Positions 13,801-25,350 are shown, counted from the first letter of the stretch. The stretch is 64,000 nucleotides of DNA from Mytilus edulis (GCF_963676685.1 NC_092350.1:39713373-39777372); one strand, 5' to 3'. The notes: generated from the sequence alone by a model not told the origin. Translations and numbers: made by a program.

Positions 13801-16800
13801 GCAAAAAATATATTAAGCGCATGCTATAATATTTTTTTTTAATATTTTCCTAATATTATAAAGACTGCTACGATATATCTACATATCTAGGTACAAACAA
13901 CATCCAATTCTATAAAATCTCTTCTTAACAAAGATATCAGATTAAAGATTTGGTTACTAGTCGCGCGTTTCGTTTACACAAGTAAAAGGGCGAGGAAAAT
14001 TCTAAACGAAAAGTCCCTAAGCAAATGTCAAATTCAAAAGCTCGAACACATAAAACGATTGGAATACAACTGTCATATTCCTGATTAAGAATAAGAGTTA
14101 TCAGTGACGCAATTTAGTATAGTCAAAAACAGTTAAAAGATTAAAAGGTTAAGGTAAATAAGAAAAAGTTGAAAAGCATTAAAACAAAAAGTTCATAAAA
14201 ATTGTGCCAAATACAACAAATGCATTAACCCCATTTTTTGCTAGAATTGATTTGATGTCAGTAGAATAATTTGTATATTCATATTTTCAAAAATGGTTTT
14301 AACAATGGCATTGGTAACCTTATATAGTCTTTAGATTCGGTTCTAAGAAAAATAATTTGGATCTCAATAAAGAAGCTTCGTGTGACATTATTAAAAATCT
14401 AAGCTTTTTAGCAAACATTAGTATGGCTTTTTTCAAATTTGCTTGTTTTGTATTAAGGTTTTTAAAATGACAATAATTCTAACGACATTATACCAGATAA
14501 TTGCTTTTGACAAATTTGAAGTCTAAAAAGTGCAAAATTCAATTACATTATAAATGAATTTCGCAATTATACTACTGCTTAGCAATTATTTCAAATGAAA
14601 GCAAGAGGTTTCATTCGTAATAAAATTAAATTTGAAAATTATACCACGCATGACGAGGGATATATTCGAGATTTAAGAAATATCGTAAATACATTATCTA
14701 TAAGAAACATAGTTTTAAAAGAACGGCGAAAGATACCAGACCAGTCAAACTCAAAATCAACAAATAAACTGACAACGCCATGACTGAAAATGAAAAAGAC
14801 AAACAGACAAATAATAGTACACATAAAACAACATAAAAACTAAAGACTGAGCAACACGAACCCCACCAAAAACTGGGGGTGATCTCAGGTGCTCCGGAAG
14901 GGCTAGCAGATTCTGCTCCACATGTGTAAAAATATGCAAAAGGACCACTTTTTTTATTAAGTTGACATCAATGAGATGCATGAAAAAAATAACGTCTGAA
15001 CACTTTTCGAAAATTTACTCTAGCTAGTTGTTTTAAAAGGCCATTTGATATCTTTCGCCTCTCTTGAAGATGATATTGTTTAAACGTAAGGTAAACTGAT
15101 ATATATATAATTATATATAAGAAATGACAGGCAAAAGTCAGTGAAAAATTAACCTTTCCTTTTCGAAAACAGTTAACCGTTAAGTTTTATTAACTTGAAG
15201 GTAAGAATTACTGTGAAACAAGTTAAAAAAAAAAAAAAAGCAAATGTGTGTGGTACAAAACGTTTTATTGTAATTTTTTTTTTACAGAATATGAGAACGC
15301 CATGGTTAAGCTTTTTTACATCCATGCCAGTATATGCTATAAACGTAGCTAATTTCTGTAGAAGCTGGACATTTTATCTGCTTATTATTAGTCAGCCTAT
15401 GTATTTCAAAGAAGTTTTTCATGACGATGTTGCCAAGGTAAATGTAATAAAATTGCACAGGTAACACTATAAGATTGTTAACGCTTCACAAAGAAAAAAC
15501 CGATCACAATCCGATAGATATGACTTCAACATTTTTATGCTTTGAAGATGATGAATGTTATACACACAAAAGAATACCGATCGCATGCACATTGTCTAAA
15601 CGGTATATACTTTACATACACTTATAGTCATTATATTTGGTCAATATCTATCATCTTGTTTCATCATCGAAGCACATCGATTGTATTGTCATTAAACTAT
15701 ATGTCAGCAATACTATATAGGTTACTTTTCTGTAAATGTCACATGTGATATTAAAAGACTTTGAATACTGAATTACTCCTGCACATGCTCATTTGAAGGA
15801 TGAGTATGTCAATTATGAGAATTTCTTTATTGGCACCTCATTTATCATGCTATGTATTGTTCTAAAATCAATCTTAATATTTTACAACTTTTGTTACCAG
15901 TTTTTAGAGCAAAGTTACCGGAACCTAATCAGTCTACCATTTATTTGATTAAAATTCCATTTCGCCAGCACCTAATCAGTTTATAACCTTGTCTGTTTTC
16001 ATTTGCTTGTCATATGAAATTAAACTCACCTATTAATCACTATATCAAGAACGTAATTCGTGCAATAGCATAACGAAAATTAATGCCATCATTACATTTT
16101 TTCTCCTAATCCGATTCCGGAGCTTATTGTTTTACACCTAATCCGATTCTAGAGCTTATTGTTAAGCTTTCTCGCACTACTGTACTTATGAAAGTAGATG
16201 AATTCAAATCCTACATCCTTTTTACTAATTAATAAGTAATTAGCCGAAAGTACCTGTTGACTCTGTTCGTGCGTTAAGTTTAGCTTAGCCTCAATGCATA
16301 ACCGATTCATCTATTGTAAGAAAAAGTGTATTGTAGCTTCGACATATCTAATCAAAAGAAAATAAGCAGAACTGATTAGAAATATGTGGATTCGTTTATT
16401 TTCATGGATATCAATTTTCATGGATTGCTGAAAACTTGCATATTCGTGGAAATTTGATTTCGTGGTTTTGACAATCACTTCATGGTTCACCAGTACCCAC
16501 GAAACCCACGAAAATTGGTATCCTACGAATATAAATGATTCCACAGTAACTATAATGTATAGCACAAAACAAACATTATAATATGAAATCGTACTGTAAT
16601 CGGTAAATTTCAATATGTGTTCGTGAAGTTTACGAAAAAGATAAAATAACGAAAAAGCAGATTTCAAAGAAAATTTAATATGGAGAGTCATTTAAAAAAT
16701 GGCAAAATCACAAACTCAACCATATCAAACGAATGCAAAACAACTGTCACATTCCTGAAAAGGTACATGCATTTCTTCATTTGGAAAATGGTAGATTTAA

Positions 16801-19800
16801 CCTAGTTTTATAGTATTTTAAGTAATATTGTTGTTGCATTGAATAAAGAATTCAATTCTCAAAACAACAATTATTTGGGATTCTTTTTTAGGTCTTTATT
16901 TTGTTCTGATGCAATTAAACATCTCATCCTTTTTTGCCTTATATTACTTCTTTACCAATCATCGAATTTTTTTTTTTATTTTATTCACAGATATTTTTAC
17001 AAAACCATAACTCAACTGTTTTTTTTCTTTCATTTATGATAAAAGAAACTTTAGAAACTTTCAGATGATGTATGATCTTTCGCCTTTCAAATTTATTTTA
17101 GTATGATCATTTGAATAATAAAAAGAATACAAAAATACTATAACTAACGGAAGATCCAATACAAAAACAAAACATAGGTTTTGTATTGTAGCACATTTTA
17201 GATTCGACAAACTTAAACTATAATAACTTAGTATTGTACGAACTAAAACTTCAACAATACACCTGTATATATTTTTTTCCTCGTCTTTTAGAGTGGCATT
17301 CTGTCGGCACTACCTCATCTAGTTATGGCTATTATTGTGCCTATTGGTGGACAAATAGCGGATAATCTACGACAAAGACATCTTACCACTACTACTGTTA
17401 GAAAAATATTCAATTGTGGAGGTAAGACTATTTTATCGAAAAGAAATTTTCTCTAATTCTTACCCGATTATCATGACCTATTGTTCATTTTGATTTAATC
17501 AACGCGTGAATCATTTGAACTCAGTTGTTCATTGGTCAAAATTTCATTATGACGTTAAATATTCAATTCCCATTGTGAAGACATCACAAAGGCGACCATG
17601 CCTGATGACGCCAAGTAGAAAGAACAGTTTGTTCGACACAATGATTAAGATTGTCTGTATATCGTATACAATCTTGAAAAAAACAGATTCCACAACCACG
17701 TCTCGTGCAATACAATCTCGACAGTTAAATTTTAATTTTGAAAAGATAACTGTTTCGAGTGGATAATTATCGTATCACACTCTATGCAGTGGTAGCATCT
17801 GTATTTATATATAATGATAGACATGATATGCTATCTATGTATAGAAAGCTTCATATTTGTTCAGTCATTGTATTTGATGGAAACATTTTCAGATAGAGAA
17901 TTATAAAAACTTTCATCCAAAACTGCATATTGCCAGTTCATTATTTAAAATTAAGTTGAAACTAAAAGAGTATATATAATGGTTTTCGACGTGAATACAG
18001 TTCATACTGGTGTGTTATTTTCTCTTCTTCCCTTTTTGATGATGAAGTCATTTTAAATACGTAAATGCGAATATGAAAGTAGGCCAGTTATTTGAAGAAA
18101 AATATATTATGGTTTTGATAATGTTCACAGTTATGGAATAGTATGTCCAATACTTCATGAAAGGCGACCTGTATATTCGGCAAAATATTTGGACGGTCAC
18201 AGAAAAAGGATGTGTTGTAATGACTCTTGTACACAGCATTTACCTTTCCATATACATGACAACGGGCTTATGTACAGTAGTTGTCAGTTGTTTATGTAAT
18301 TTATACGTGTTTCTCGTTTCTCGTTTTTTTATATAGATTAGACCGTTGGTTTTCCCGTTTGAATTGTTTTACACTAGTAATTTGGGGCCCCTTTATAGCT
18401 TGTTGTTCGGTGTTAGCCAAAGCTCCGTATTGAAAGCCGTACATTGACCTATAATGGTTTACTTTTATAAATTGTTATTTGGATGGAGAGTTGTCTCATT
18501 GGCACTCACACCACATCTTCCTATATATATTTACAATATACATTCCCTTTGGTTTTCCCGTTTGAATGGTTTGACACTAGTAATTTTGGGGCCCTTTATA
18601 GCTTGTTGTTCTGTTTAAGCCAAGGCTCCGTGTTGAAGGCCGTACATAGACCTACAATGGTTTACTTTTATAAATTGTTATTTGGATGGAGAGTTGTTTC
18701 ACATTGGCACTCACACCACATCTTCCTGTATATATTTACAATTTACATTTCCATCGTTCATTGCGCATCTATAAACCAGAAAAGGACCTCCCTCGAAGAA
18801 GAAATATGTATTATAATGCCAATTGATAGCATATTAAGGATTATGGCTAATAAGGAAAAATCGTTTCCGTTTGAGCAGAATTATATATAAAGGTGAAATG
18901 TTTGATAGAAATTAATGTATCTGAGACTCAGACAAATAATTGAATTGCTTTTCTCCTCTAACTGTAAGAACCTTTATGATAGATTTTGTAAAAAAAAAAC
19001 TTCAAAGTATTTTTTTTATAGCATTACTATAAAGTTGGAGATTACTTACCTTTTCAGGCTTTGGACTAGAAGCTTGTTTTCTATTGGGTGTTGCTTTTGC
19101 ACGTGATAAAACTGCAGCAATGGTGTGTTTGACATTAGCAGTTGGATCAAGTGGTTTTGCCATTTCAGGTATGCATGTCACATAGTCAGAATGATTTATC
19201 ATTTTTTGCAACGGACTTTAGTCTTATTTAAAAGCATTTGCCACAAACGTAATGATTCCAGCAAATAATGACTTCATAGAATTGTATAATTGATTTTCAC
19301 AGAATCGAGTATTTAATGTCTTTTTGATTGGAAACAAAGCAATAAAAGTTCATATCATTGTGAAATATGATGGCTATAAAAGTATATTATAAAGTTTTAA
19401 AACAGTATTGGATTTAATAACCGAGTGTGCTCCGTGAGATTTTTATCAGATGATAATGATGACACTGCATTTTATTTCCAAAAAAAAAAAAAAAACATTA
19501 ATAATTAAAATAGATAATGGTAATCGTTATGTCTTTTTTGTACGTTCGACAGGCTTTATACAAAGATAGAAAAAAGATGTGGTATGATTGATAATGAGAT
19601 AACTCTCCTCAAGAGACCAAATGACATAGAAATTAAAACTTTAGATAAAAGCAACAGTAGTAAACCTTTGTTCGAAATTCATAAATCGATAGAGAACAAA
19701 ACAAATCCTGGTTACAAGCTGAAACTGAGGGAAACGTATCAAATATAAGAGAACTACGACACAACAGAAACATAACACCAAAATGTAACATATAGGTCAC

Positions 19801-22800
19801 GTACGGAACAAAGCCCATACCGCATAGTCTGCTATAAAAGGCCTTGAAATGACAATGTAAACAATTGAAACGAGAACACGAACAGAGTTTATTTTTGTCG
19901 CAATATAACGAAGAATTACGTTACTACCTGAAATAAGAAAAAGCATCACCTCTCAATATCGATTTCTATAGTATGTATAACCGTACTAGAAAAAACATCA
20001 TTGAATAAATTGAATTACTGGTAAGACAATAACAATCAAAACCAAGGAGTAAACAAGGACTCAAAAAACTAAAGGCCATTTACATCAACAGTTATAATTA
20101 ATAAATAAGAAACAACACGAACTCCACTAAAAACAGGGAATGAAATCAGGTGCTCCGGAAGGGTAAGCTTTTCCTGCAAGGATACGGCACCGGTCTTGTT
20201 ATTTATTTGTTCAGTTCGGTAATGATGGAATTCTGTAATTTCGACAATTGTTTATTCATTGTATGAATTAGAGCAACATTAGTCAATCGATTTTCAAATC
20301 TCGAAATCGAATAGCAAGAGACAGATCAAAACAACAAACACAAACTCAGGGAATCACATGAACCCTAAAAAGATCTTGCATACTGAATATCCTGGACTGG
20401 TAATAACTGGAAACAAAATATTGCATAAGATAGGTTTAAATAAATGTTTAACCTCACAAAATATAGGAAGCAACTATGTTCTAAACCGAAATCAGTATGG
20501 CGGCCAAGCAACAGGGAAAAATGAATATTTCGTCTGCAAAAAACGAATATGATGCAACTTCACTATGAAATGTAATATCCTCACCTTACTTGTACTGTAT
20601 TTTTCAGGTTTCAACGTTAACCACCTTGACTTAGCACCACGTTATGCTTCCATTTTGATGGGTCTATCAAATGGGATTGGTACACTTGCAGGAATGATGT
20701 GTCCAGTTGTTACCGAGTTGTTAACTAAAAAAGGGGTAAGAATTATTAAACCATTCACACAAGAAAAACAACGGTCCGATTTGTTACAAAACAATAAACA
20801 TTAACAAATATATCAGGTAGCAAGCATCAACTACAACTCAAAAACAGACTCCTGGCTTGTTATTGGAACATTCTCAACGTGGCGGGGAATTAATTATCAA
20901 AAATGTCAAAATGTCAAAAATAGGGTATAGTAGTCAAAAGATGTTTTTTGTTTTGTTCAACATTTTCGGTTCATGAAGGTGTGTGCAAAATTCTTTTCGA
21001 AGGTACATAGAGTGGAGTGGTCTGTTCCATTTTTAGTTTGGCGTCGGTAGGATTATACCTTTTATAGCAAACTGTTCTTACATTTGTCATGTATCATCAC
21101 TTTTGCACTTAAATGATATAAGGATACATACATTCTTTGATGACTGTTAGTTACTAAAAGTTTATGCTGTGAATATATTTATTTTTCGTGGGTACCAATT
21201 TTCGTGGAATTTGGAAACTTGCATTTTCTTTGATATATGATTTCGTGGTTTTACCAATCTCTGCATGCAAAGCCTTTAGACAATTTGCAATTGGTTGAGC
21301 ATTTGAATTCGTATTTCACCTGTACCTATGAAACCCACGAAAATTGTTATTCAACTAATTAAAATGAATTCAAAGAGGTTAAAAATTCGTAAGGCACTGT
21401 TGACCTTAAGTTATGATGTTTTGATATGTTCATACTCTACAAATACACCCATGCATATTTGGATAATCTTTGGAATAAGAATATGGTCAATGTTATAGTA
21501 TTTGTATTTATTTGGATGACAAAGATTTTTCACATTACTGTTCCTGGTGAAGTAAGCTCTAAAGTGCGCTATCATCGCACAATGTAGTGTTTGTGTCTGT
21601 ATAACTGTCAGGGGAAAAAACGACTAAATGTTTTAATGTATGAAATGCAATGTAATCAAACAAAATAACTGCTTTAATCTCAAAGTTAATTTTTTCTTAA
21701 CCCAAAAAATGTTAGCTAAACCATACGTCACATTTGTCCAGGAATTCTTTGTAAAACCGGACATTTACATATGACAACTACGGATGCTTTTGAATGGACA
21801 TTATTAAATATAATGACCGCATCTATAAATTTTTATGAATATAAATGGACCTTGATGAAGTCAATTAGGTAAGTTCATCAAAACAATTAGTCCAGACTGA
21901 TGTTGATCATTTTATAATAAAGAACTCATTATTCATTGATTAACCCATCAGAGATTCGAGGACAAGTCAAAATGCGTCAATAAGCGTTGTGTCACGTCTC
22001 TTTCTTGTCTATAATTTAATTAATTGTTGGTCAGATTTAGCCTAAAGTTCAATGATTCTTTGATGATGTTCTATTAAAATGTTATTCAGTAAACTGAAAT
22101 GGTTTTTTTCCTGTCCACATATTTCAATACATGAAGAAATGTGATCCAGACTAACTTGAACAAAAGCTTCTTATTAGTTTTGTTCTCAAGTTAATTACTG
22201 TACGGGCATTTACTTCAAATAACGTAGATATTAAAAATACAAATGCAAAATAACATAAGCAATAAAACTTACCGTAACATTGATTAAATGTTTGACTTCA
22301 AATAATCAAGCGTTCTTCAAGCATACTGCGGATATTTACTTGAAAATCTATTAAAAGCAGCACTAACATTCATTTACCTAGATTTGGGCATTTTAGTTTT
22401 ACGCGGAAAACTCTTATACAAACAACGAGCGAAGGTGAAAATTTTGTTCCCTGTTGTTAATTTTCCTCTTCTTTTTGGACAACGTCAATATGAAGTCAGG
22501 ACATTCGCTACCACAAATAACTTATAAACTTTATATCATTCTTTCATAGATTCAAAGATGTTGTTTTTTTAAAGTGATAAAGATTAAAAGACCATGTTGA
22601 CTGCTGTATATTTGATATACTTGTCTATTATGTCTGTTTGTTTTGTTCACGCATCGTTGTCAATAAAACGGAATTTGATGCAACTGCCATACAAGTGAGA
22701 GGTTTGGCTAGATATAAAATCAGGTTCAATCCACTATTTTATACATAAAAAATGTCTGTACCAAGTCAGGAATATGAAATTTGTTATCCATTCGTTTGAT

Positions 22801-25013
22801 GTGTTTGAGGTTTTGATTTTGCCATTTCATAAGGGACTTTCCGTTTTGAGGTTTCCTCGGAGTTCAGTATTTTTTGTGATTTTACTTGGTTTTTTTTTTG
22901 TTGTTGTTTGTTTTGTTTTTGGTGTGGTTTTTGGGTTTGTTTTTTTTTTTTGGGGGGGGGGTGTAATTTGGTTGTACTGTTTTATGATTTATGCTTTGGT
23001 TTAACTTAAAATAAATTAAAATCAAATCATTCAATCAACGACTGTATGCTACAGATTTCTTATAAACAGTTCTGTTTATTGCTACACGTGTAGTAGCACG
23101 TGTAGTCGATTTTGAATGAGCAATAAAACACTATCAATCAATTATCAGTCTAGTGAATCAAATGTTTTCGTTGATTTTTGTCGTAAATATAGACAATAAT
23201 AGTGCATTGACTTGACATATCAACGATATAAGGATGAGGCTTAGAAACGGGGAAATGCGAGGCTGTGCCGAGCATTTTCCCCGTTTCGGGCCGAATCCTT
23301 ATATCGTTGATATGTCAAGTCAATGCACTATTATTGTCTTTATACTGCAATCTAAAAAAAAAACATTTTCAATTGTTGTTTATTGTGTTAATGTTATTTT
23401 TTTTTATTCAAATATTGGGAAAAATCCCCCTTTAAAAAGGCCTCATATCACACAGACGGAGAAATATTAAACACGATGAAATGTACATCATTACCGCAAT
23501 CAATGGTGAACGAATTCGTTGCAGACTAAAATATCAACAATAAACATAAAACATAATGATTTATAGGTTGCAAACAAATAAATATTAAAAATTGAAATAT
23601 GTTTTCCCGAAAATTGCAAAAGAAACAAGTTTGAGTCGTTAAACGCATCGTTGTTTACATTGAAAACAAGAACAGGTTGTAGAGGTCGTATGAATAATTA
23701 AACATAATTTCGACAATTTCTATTTAAATATTCATGAGGAAAAGTGATATCAGGTCAGTGACTGTATATGACATAGAAATATATGGTCAACGCATTTTGA
23801 CTGCTCAAATAGAACGAGTGCAGTATAAAGACCATTATAGTGCATTGACTTGACATATCAACGATATAAGGATGAGGCTTAGAAACGGGGAAATGCGAGG
23901 CTGTTTCCCCGTTTCGGGCCGAATCCTTATATCGTTGGTATGTCACATCAATGCACTATTATTGTCTTTATACTGCAATCTAAAAAAAACATTTTCAATT
24001 GTTGTTTAATGCGTTAAGGTTATTTATTTGATTTAAATATTAGGGAAATACCCTTTAAAAAGGCCTCACATCATGCTCGGGGAGAAATATACAACACAAT
24101 GAAATTTACATTTACCTGTTGAAACCAACACTCGATGGTGAACGAAATCGTTTGAGTATGGACTTAAATATCAACCATAAGCATAAAACATAATGATTTA
24201 TAGGTTGCAAACAAAAAATATTAACAAATTAAATATGTTTTTCCAATAATTGCAAAAGAAACAATGTTGAGTCGTTCCACGCATCGTTGTATGCATTTGA
24301 AACAAGAACAGGTTGAAGAGGTCGTATGAATAATTCTATATTAATTCGGCAATTTCTATTTAAATATTCATGAGGAAAAGTGATATCGGGTCAGTGACTG
24401 TATATGACATAGAAATATACAGTCAACGCATGTTGACTGCTCTAATAGAACGAGTGCAGTATAAGTGATGTTACGACGTTCGAGTAAGTTCCAAAGAATG
24501 AAATATTCAAACATTGTTTAACATATTTGTTCCATCAGCAAGCTAATATCTTACAAAATGATATGATTGTAATTTCAGACTGCAGATGAGTGGCAGAATG
24601 TCTTCATTATAGCCAGCGTGGTTCATTTTCTTGGAATAACATTCTATGGAATATTTGCATCCGGGGAACAACAACACTGGGCAGAACCACATGGAGAAGA
24701 TACATGGAGACCGGAAGATACACTTAAACCAGATACAACTGGAAAGTTCTTGTCTTACGGTGCGTTCCAAGAACAAACATCTGATTACAAAGGACCAAAC
24801 AATGGAGTTATAGCAATGAATGGAAATGTCGGAAATGGGCACACAGGCTTCAATTCATCAAATTATTCAAAAGGACCACGTGATCGAAATGACGATACAT
24901 CACAGTCCTCGTTTGGACAATATTCATTCGATGGACCAATGTATGAAACGAAAGAAGAATTAGTACAAGTTCAATCTAGGGACAGATATTTAAGTGAGGA
25001 TCGTGATTTATGA
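1492..25013 (+). CDS. VGLUT: Vesicular glutamate transporter (SLC17 family), 11 coding exons
   Basis: Loads glutamate into synaptic vesicles using the proton-pump gradient; a 12-helix major-facilitator protein of the vesicle membrane. Coding exons are 1492-1800, 2333-2454, 6681-6795, 9665-9752, 12076-12162, 12914-13050, 15288-15437, 17292-17421, 19058-19168, 20608-20735 and 24579-25013. All have GT/AG borders and join in frame to 1812 nt (603 aa). Family signatures in order: FGIRCN (R63), SSFFWGY (120-126), [16 protein letters not shown] (R175, E182), [16 protein letters not shown] (R311), [32 protein letters not shown] and [14 protein letters not shown] near the end. Three N-glycosylation sequons (N86, N92, N97) lie in the first luminal loop. 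The last ~110 residues are a hydrophilic cytosolic tail. The position I recall as His128 in mammalian VGLUT2 is Asp119 here. The start is the first ATG of the exon, 4 nt after its 3' splice site, so a 5' UTR exon (or extra N-terminal coding exon) should lie outside the window. Sialin-like SLC17 members are the alternative, but the sequence is closer to VGLUT. Confidence 0.95.
1945..2090 (+). repeat. Dispersed mussel repeat R1, copy in VGLUT intron 1
   Basis: Shares the 'gtccctaatcaaatg ... aaaagctcaaacacaccaaacgaatgg ... cttggtacatgcattttc' series with copies at 13983, 16686 and 45928 (+) and 22750, 29430 and 57478 (-). Non-coding; class unknown. Confidence 0.7.
2333..2454 (+). CDS. VGLUT: VGLUT coding exon 2
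   Basis: Residues 104-144 (start of helix 2), with TPETIG, SSFFWGY and TQIPGGYL. The acceptor ends at 2332; the donor gtaatt starts at 2455, splitting an AGG arginine codon. The last bases of this exon and its donor recur at about 3015-3137. Confidence 0.93.
3015..3137 (+). repeat. Duplicate of VGLUT exon 2 end plus donor site
   Basis: About 120 bp closely matching 2439-2560, including the last ~16 nt of exon 2 (cagactgactgttaacag) and the donor gtaatt, then matching intron sequence to the 'accagtcttttca' block. It lies 577 bp downstream of the real donor. Confidence 0.85.
3348..5262. repeat. 1.9-kb nested long inverted repeat in VGLUT intron 2
   Basis: The left arm (3348-4095) and right arm (4547-5262) are reverse complements. 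They begin and end with gaacacacccgtgatatcac / cgatatcacgggtgtgttc. Each arm is itself made of two related direct units, both containing 'ggaaaacaaaag', 'ctatattagttatatataaag'-type and 'tttacgtgatg'-type blocks. The ~450-bp centre is unrelated AT-rich DNA. The form suggests a foldback DNA element; I see no transposase and no convincing target duplication. Confidence 0.75.
5530..5605 (+). repeat. Fragment of the 55-56 kb repeat family
   Basis: The end (tacacggtctccacgc ... ctagaaatgtataggaggtaagata) matches 55455-55530 and 56120-56205. Confidence 0.5.
5618..5980 (+). repeat. Tandem repeat, ~120-bp unit, 3 copies
   Basis: Three diverged units, each with 'tatggtttaggg', 'tcaaagttc', 'ggactcccctat' and 'attgtcccatac'. 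In-frame peptides across it are repeat artefacts, not genes. Confidence 0.8.
6681..6795 (+). CDS. VGLUT: VGLUT coding exon 3
   Basis: Residues 145-182, ending VRILQGIVE, the conserved helix 4 segment with R175 and E182. Acceptor tttctttcag; donor gtacgt at 6796, phase 0. Confidence 0.93.
7301..7477. mobile_element. 177-bp MITE with TA duplication (pogo/Tc1-like ends)
   Basis: Ends are inverted: cagtgaaacctgactaaacc at the left, and the reverse complement of cagtgaaacctggctaaacc at the right. TA lies on both sides (7299-7300, 7478-7479). It starts with CAGT, as pogo/Tigger elements do. No coding capacity; sits in VGLUT intron 3. Confidence 0.8.
7480..9660. other. VGLUT: VGLUT intron 3 remainder
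   Basis: AT-rich intron sequence. I see no exon, RNA gene or clear repeat boundary. Confidence 0.5.
9665..9752 (+). CDS. VGLUT: VGLUT coding exon 4
   Basis: Residues 183-211, [11 protein letters not shown] and [12 protein letters not shown], the most conserved SLC17 block. Donor gtaagt at 9753; a glycine codon is split. Confidence 0.95.
10385..11326 (+). pseudogene. Decayed LINE (non-LTR retrotransposon) in VGLUT intron 4
   Basis: Recognisable in pieces with stops and frameshifts. There is an endonuclease-like PVVVDYF stretch near 10550. The reverse-transcriptase motif [14 protein letters not shown] (~10835-10870) is followed by [13 protein letters not shown] (~10965). The segment 11096-11326 reads [18 protein letters not shown] ..., matching the region just after the RT catalytic core. 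The Y-x-DD box itself is missing, apparently deleted. Too decayed to be active or to assign a clade confidently. Confidence 0.65.
12076..12162 (+). CDS. VGLUT: VGLUT coding exon 5
   Basis: Residues 212-240, [14 protein letters not shown] through [10 protein letters not shown]. Acceptor ctacag; donor gtaact at 12163. Confidence 0.95.
12163..12913. other. VGLUT: VGLUT intron 5
   Basis: 750-bp AT-rich intron with an ATT/AAT-rich start. No further feature seen. Confidence 0.6.
12914..13050 (+). CDS. VGLUT: VGLUT coding exon 6
   Basis: Residues 241-286: hydrophobic helix 6, then the cytosolic loop [15 protein letters not shown] and ETSIGEN typical of VGLUTs. Pyrimidine-rich acceptor (ctttctttta cag); donor gtaagt at 13051, phase 0. 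Confidence 0.94.
13983..14090 (+). repeat. Dispersed repeat R1, copy in VGLUT intron 6
   Basis: Has aaaagtccctaagcaaatg, 'aaaagctcgaacacataaaacg' and 'caactgtcatattcctga', as in the other R1 copies. Confidence 0.65.
14670..14945 (-). mobile_element. Penelope-like element 3' tail fragment (family B)
   Basis: Matches the tail at 59195-59440: 'gcgaaagatacca', 'acaacgccatg', 'gacaaacagacaaata', 'cgaaccccac', 'gatctcaggtgctcc' and 'tgctccacatgtg'. In the 59-kb copy this block lies downstream of a PLE-like protein fragment on the - strand. Non-coding here, within VGLUT intron 6. Confidence 0.55.
15288..15437 (+). CDS. VGLUT: VGLUT coding exon 7
   Basis: Residues 287-336. [15 protein letters not shown] and [16 protein letters not shown], including the transport-relevant arginine R311. 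Donor gtaaat at 15438, phase 0. Confidence 0.95.
16384..16546. mobile_element. MITE related to the 36021 element (VGLUT intron 7)
   Basis: Ends tgtggattcgtttattttca and the inverse of ctgtggaatcatttatattc, with 'ttcgtggaaa / ccacgaaaattgg' blocks inside. Same family as 36021-36227 and 21167-21376. The right flank is TA. Confidence 0.6.
16686..16815 (+). repeat. Dispersed repeat R1, copy in VGLUT intron 7
   Basis: Shares the 'atcaaacgaatgcaaaacaa', 'ctgtcacattcctga' and 'ggtacatgcattt' blocks with other R1 copies. Confidence 0.6.
17292..17421 (+). CDS. VGLUT: VGLUT coding exon 8
   Basis: Residues 337-379, [20 protein letters not shown], then QIADNLRQ and a threonine run. Donor gtaaga at 17422; a glycine codon is split. 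Confidence 0.95.
17422..18260. other. VGLUT: VGLUT intron 8, first part
   Basis: No exon recognised. Open frames here (for example 17506-17766) show no known domain and no splice context. Confidence 0.5.
18262..18755 (+). repeat. Two tandem copies of dispersed repeat R2
   Basis: Units at about 18262-18532 and 18543-18755 share 'ggttttcccgtttgaat', 'ccctttatagcttgttgttc', 'gacctataatggtttac' and 'ggatggagagttgtctcatt'. Other copies lie at 31786, 34993 and 52967; pieces lie at 19570 (-) and 28385. An abundant mussel repeat; class unknown. Confidence 0.75.
19058..19168 (+). CDS. VGLUT: VGLUT coding exon 9
   Basis: Residues 380-416, helices 9-10 ([18 protein letters not shown] ... [12 protein letters not shown]). 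Acceptor ttttcag; donor gtatgc at 19169. Confidence 0.94.
19570..19640 (-). repeat. Dispersed repeat R2 fragment (VGLUT intron 9)
   Basis: 'aaaagatgtggtatgattg ... gagaccaaatgacatag', the reverse of the R2 end. Confidence 0.5.
20095..20185 (-). mobile_element. PLE family B tail fragment (VGLUT intron 9)
   Basis: Has acaacacgaactccactaaa and 'atcaggtgctccggaaggg', matching 14850-14910 and 59325-59390. Confidence 0.5.
20608..20735 (+). CDS. VGLUT: VGLUT coding exon 10
   Basis: Residues 417-459, [18 protein letters not shown] and NGIGTLAGM, the second SLC17 hallmark block. Donor gtaaga at 20736, phase 0. Confidence 0.95.
21167..21376. mobile_element. MITE, 36021 family (VGLUT intron 10)
   Basis: Contains 'tatttatttttcgtgggtac', 'gatttcgtggtttt' and 'aaacccacgaaaattg' in the same order as the other copies, with decayed ends. 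Confidence 0.5.
22750..22900 (-). repeat. Dispersed repeat R1, inverse copy (VGLUT intron 10)
   Basis: Reverse complement of the R1 'cttggtac ... aaacgaatgg ... gtccc' series, followed by a T/G-rich low-complexity stretch with (G)9 near 22955. Confidence 0.6.
23191..23339. repeat. Long hairpin, first copy
   Basis: Near-perfect palindrome. The left half (agacaataatagtgcattga to cggggaaatgc) is the reverse complement of the right half (gcattttccccg to attattgtct). The apex is about 10 nt. Confidence 0.9.
23821..23973. repeat. Long hairpin, second copy
   Basis: Same palindrome as 23191-23339, about 635 bp further on, with the apex partly deleted and arms extended to cagtataaag / ctttatactg. 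The flanks also repeat (23690-23830 matches 24325-24467), so 23192-24467 is two tandem units of about 635 bp. Confidence 0.85.
24579..25013 (+). CDS. VGLUT: VGLUT terminal coding exon 11
   Basis: Residues 460-603. TADEWQNVF and helix 12 ([15 protein letters not shown]), then a long polar tail rich in Gly, Asn, Ser and acidic residues. TGA stop at 25011-25013. Confidence 0.95.
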   Translation, partial: TADEWQNVFIIASVVHFLGITFYGIFASGEQQHWAEPHGEDTWRPEDTLKPDTTGKFLSYGAFQEQTSDYKGPNNGVIAMNGNVGNGHTGFNSSNYSKGPRDRNDDTSQSSFGQYSFDGPMYETKEELVQVQSRDRYLSEDRDL

Positions 25014-25350
25014 AAAAAACTTCTCTTAGGAATATTACATGTACGGAATTTAAAAACAAAACATTTCACGTTTTCTCTAATATTTCATTATTATTATCAT
25101 TATTATTAACAACGATGCTTGCTATCATAATGTAACGTTTATGTTCAATCTAAATGTTTCAAAGTTTAAAACACTCTTAGTTATAATTGTTTCCGAGTAT
25201 ATAACAATAACACTCTAGAATACAGTAAAGATCGCACAGTAGTTAGATATGAGGAAAGTTCATAGAACTTGTTACGACCATCAGAGATAATAGGAAATAG
25301 ATTTAGGCTGCATTGTTTTTGATAGTAGAGGGGCATTGAGTTTTATGATC

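Noticed and set aside
14639..14981. Open frames resembling a secreted or membrane peptide ([13 protein letters not shown])
   Set aside because: The sequence is a dispersed PLE tail found three times in the window.
23234..23470. Open frame containing SSQCTI and a mirror frame at 23755
   Set aside because: Both are translations of the palindromic hairpin.
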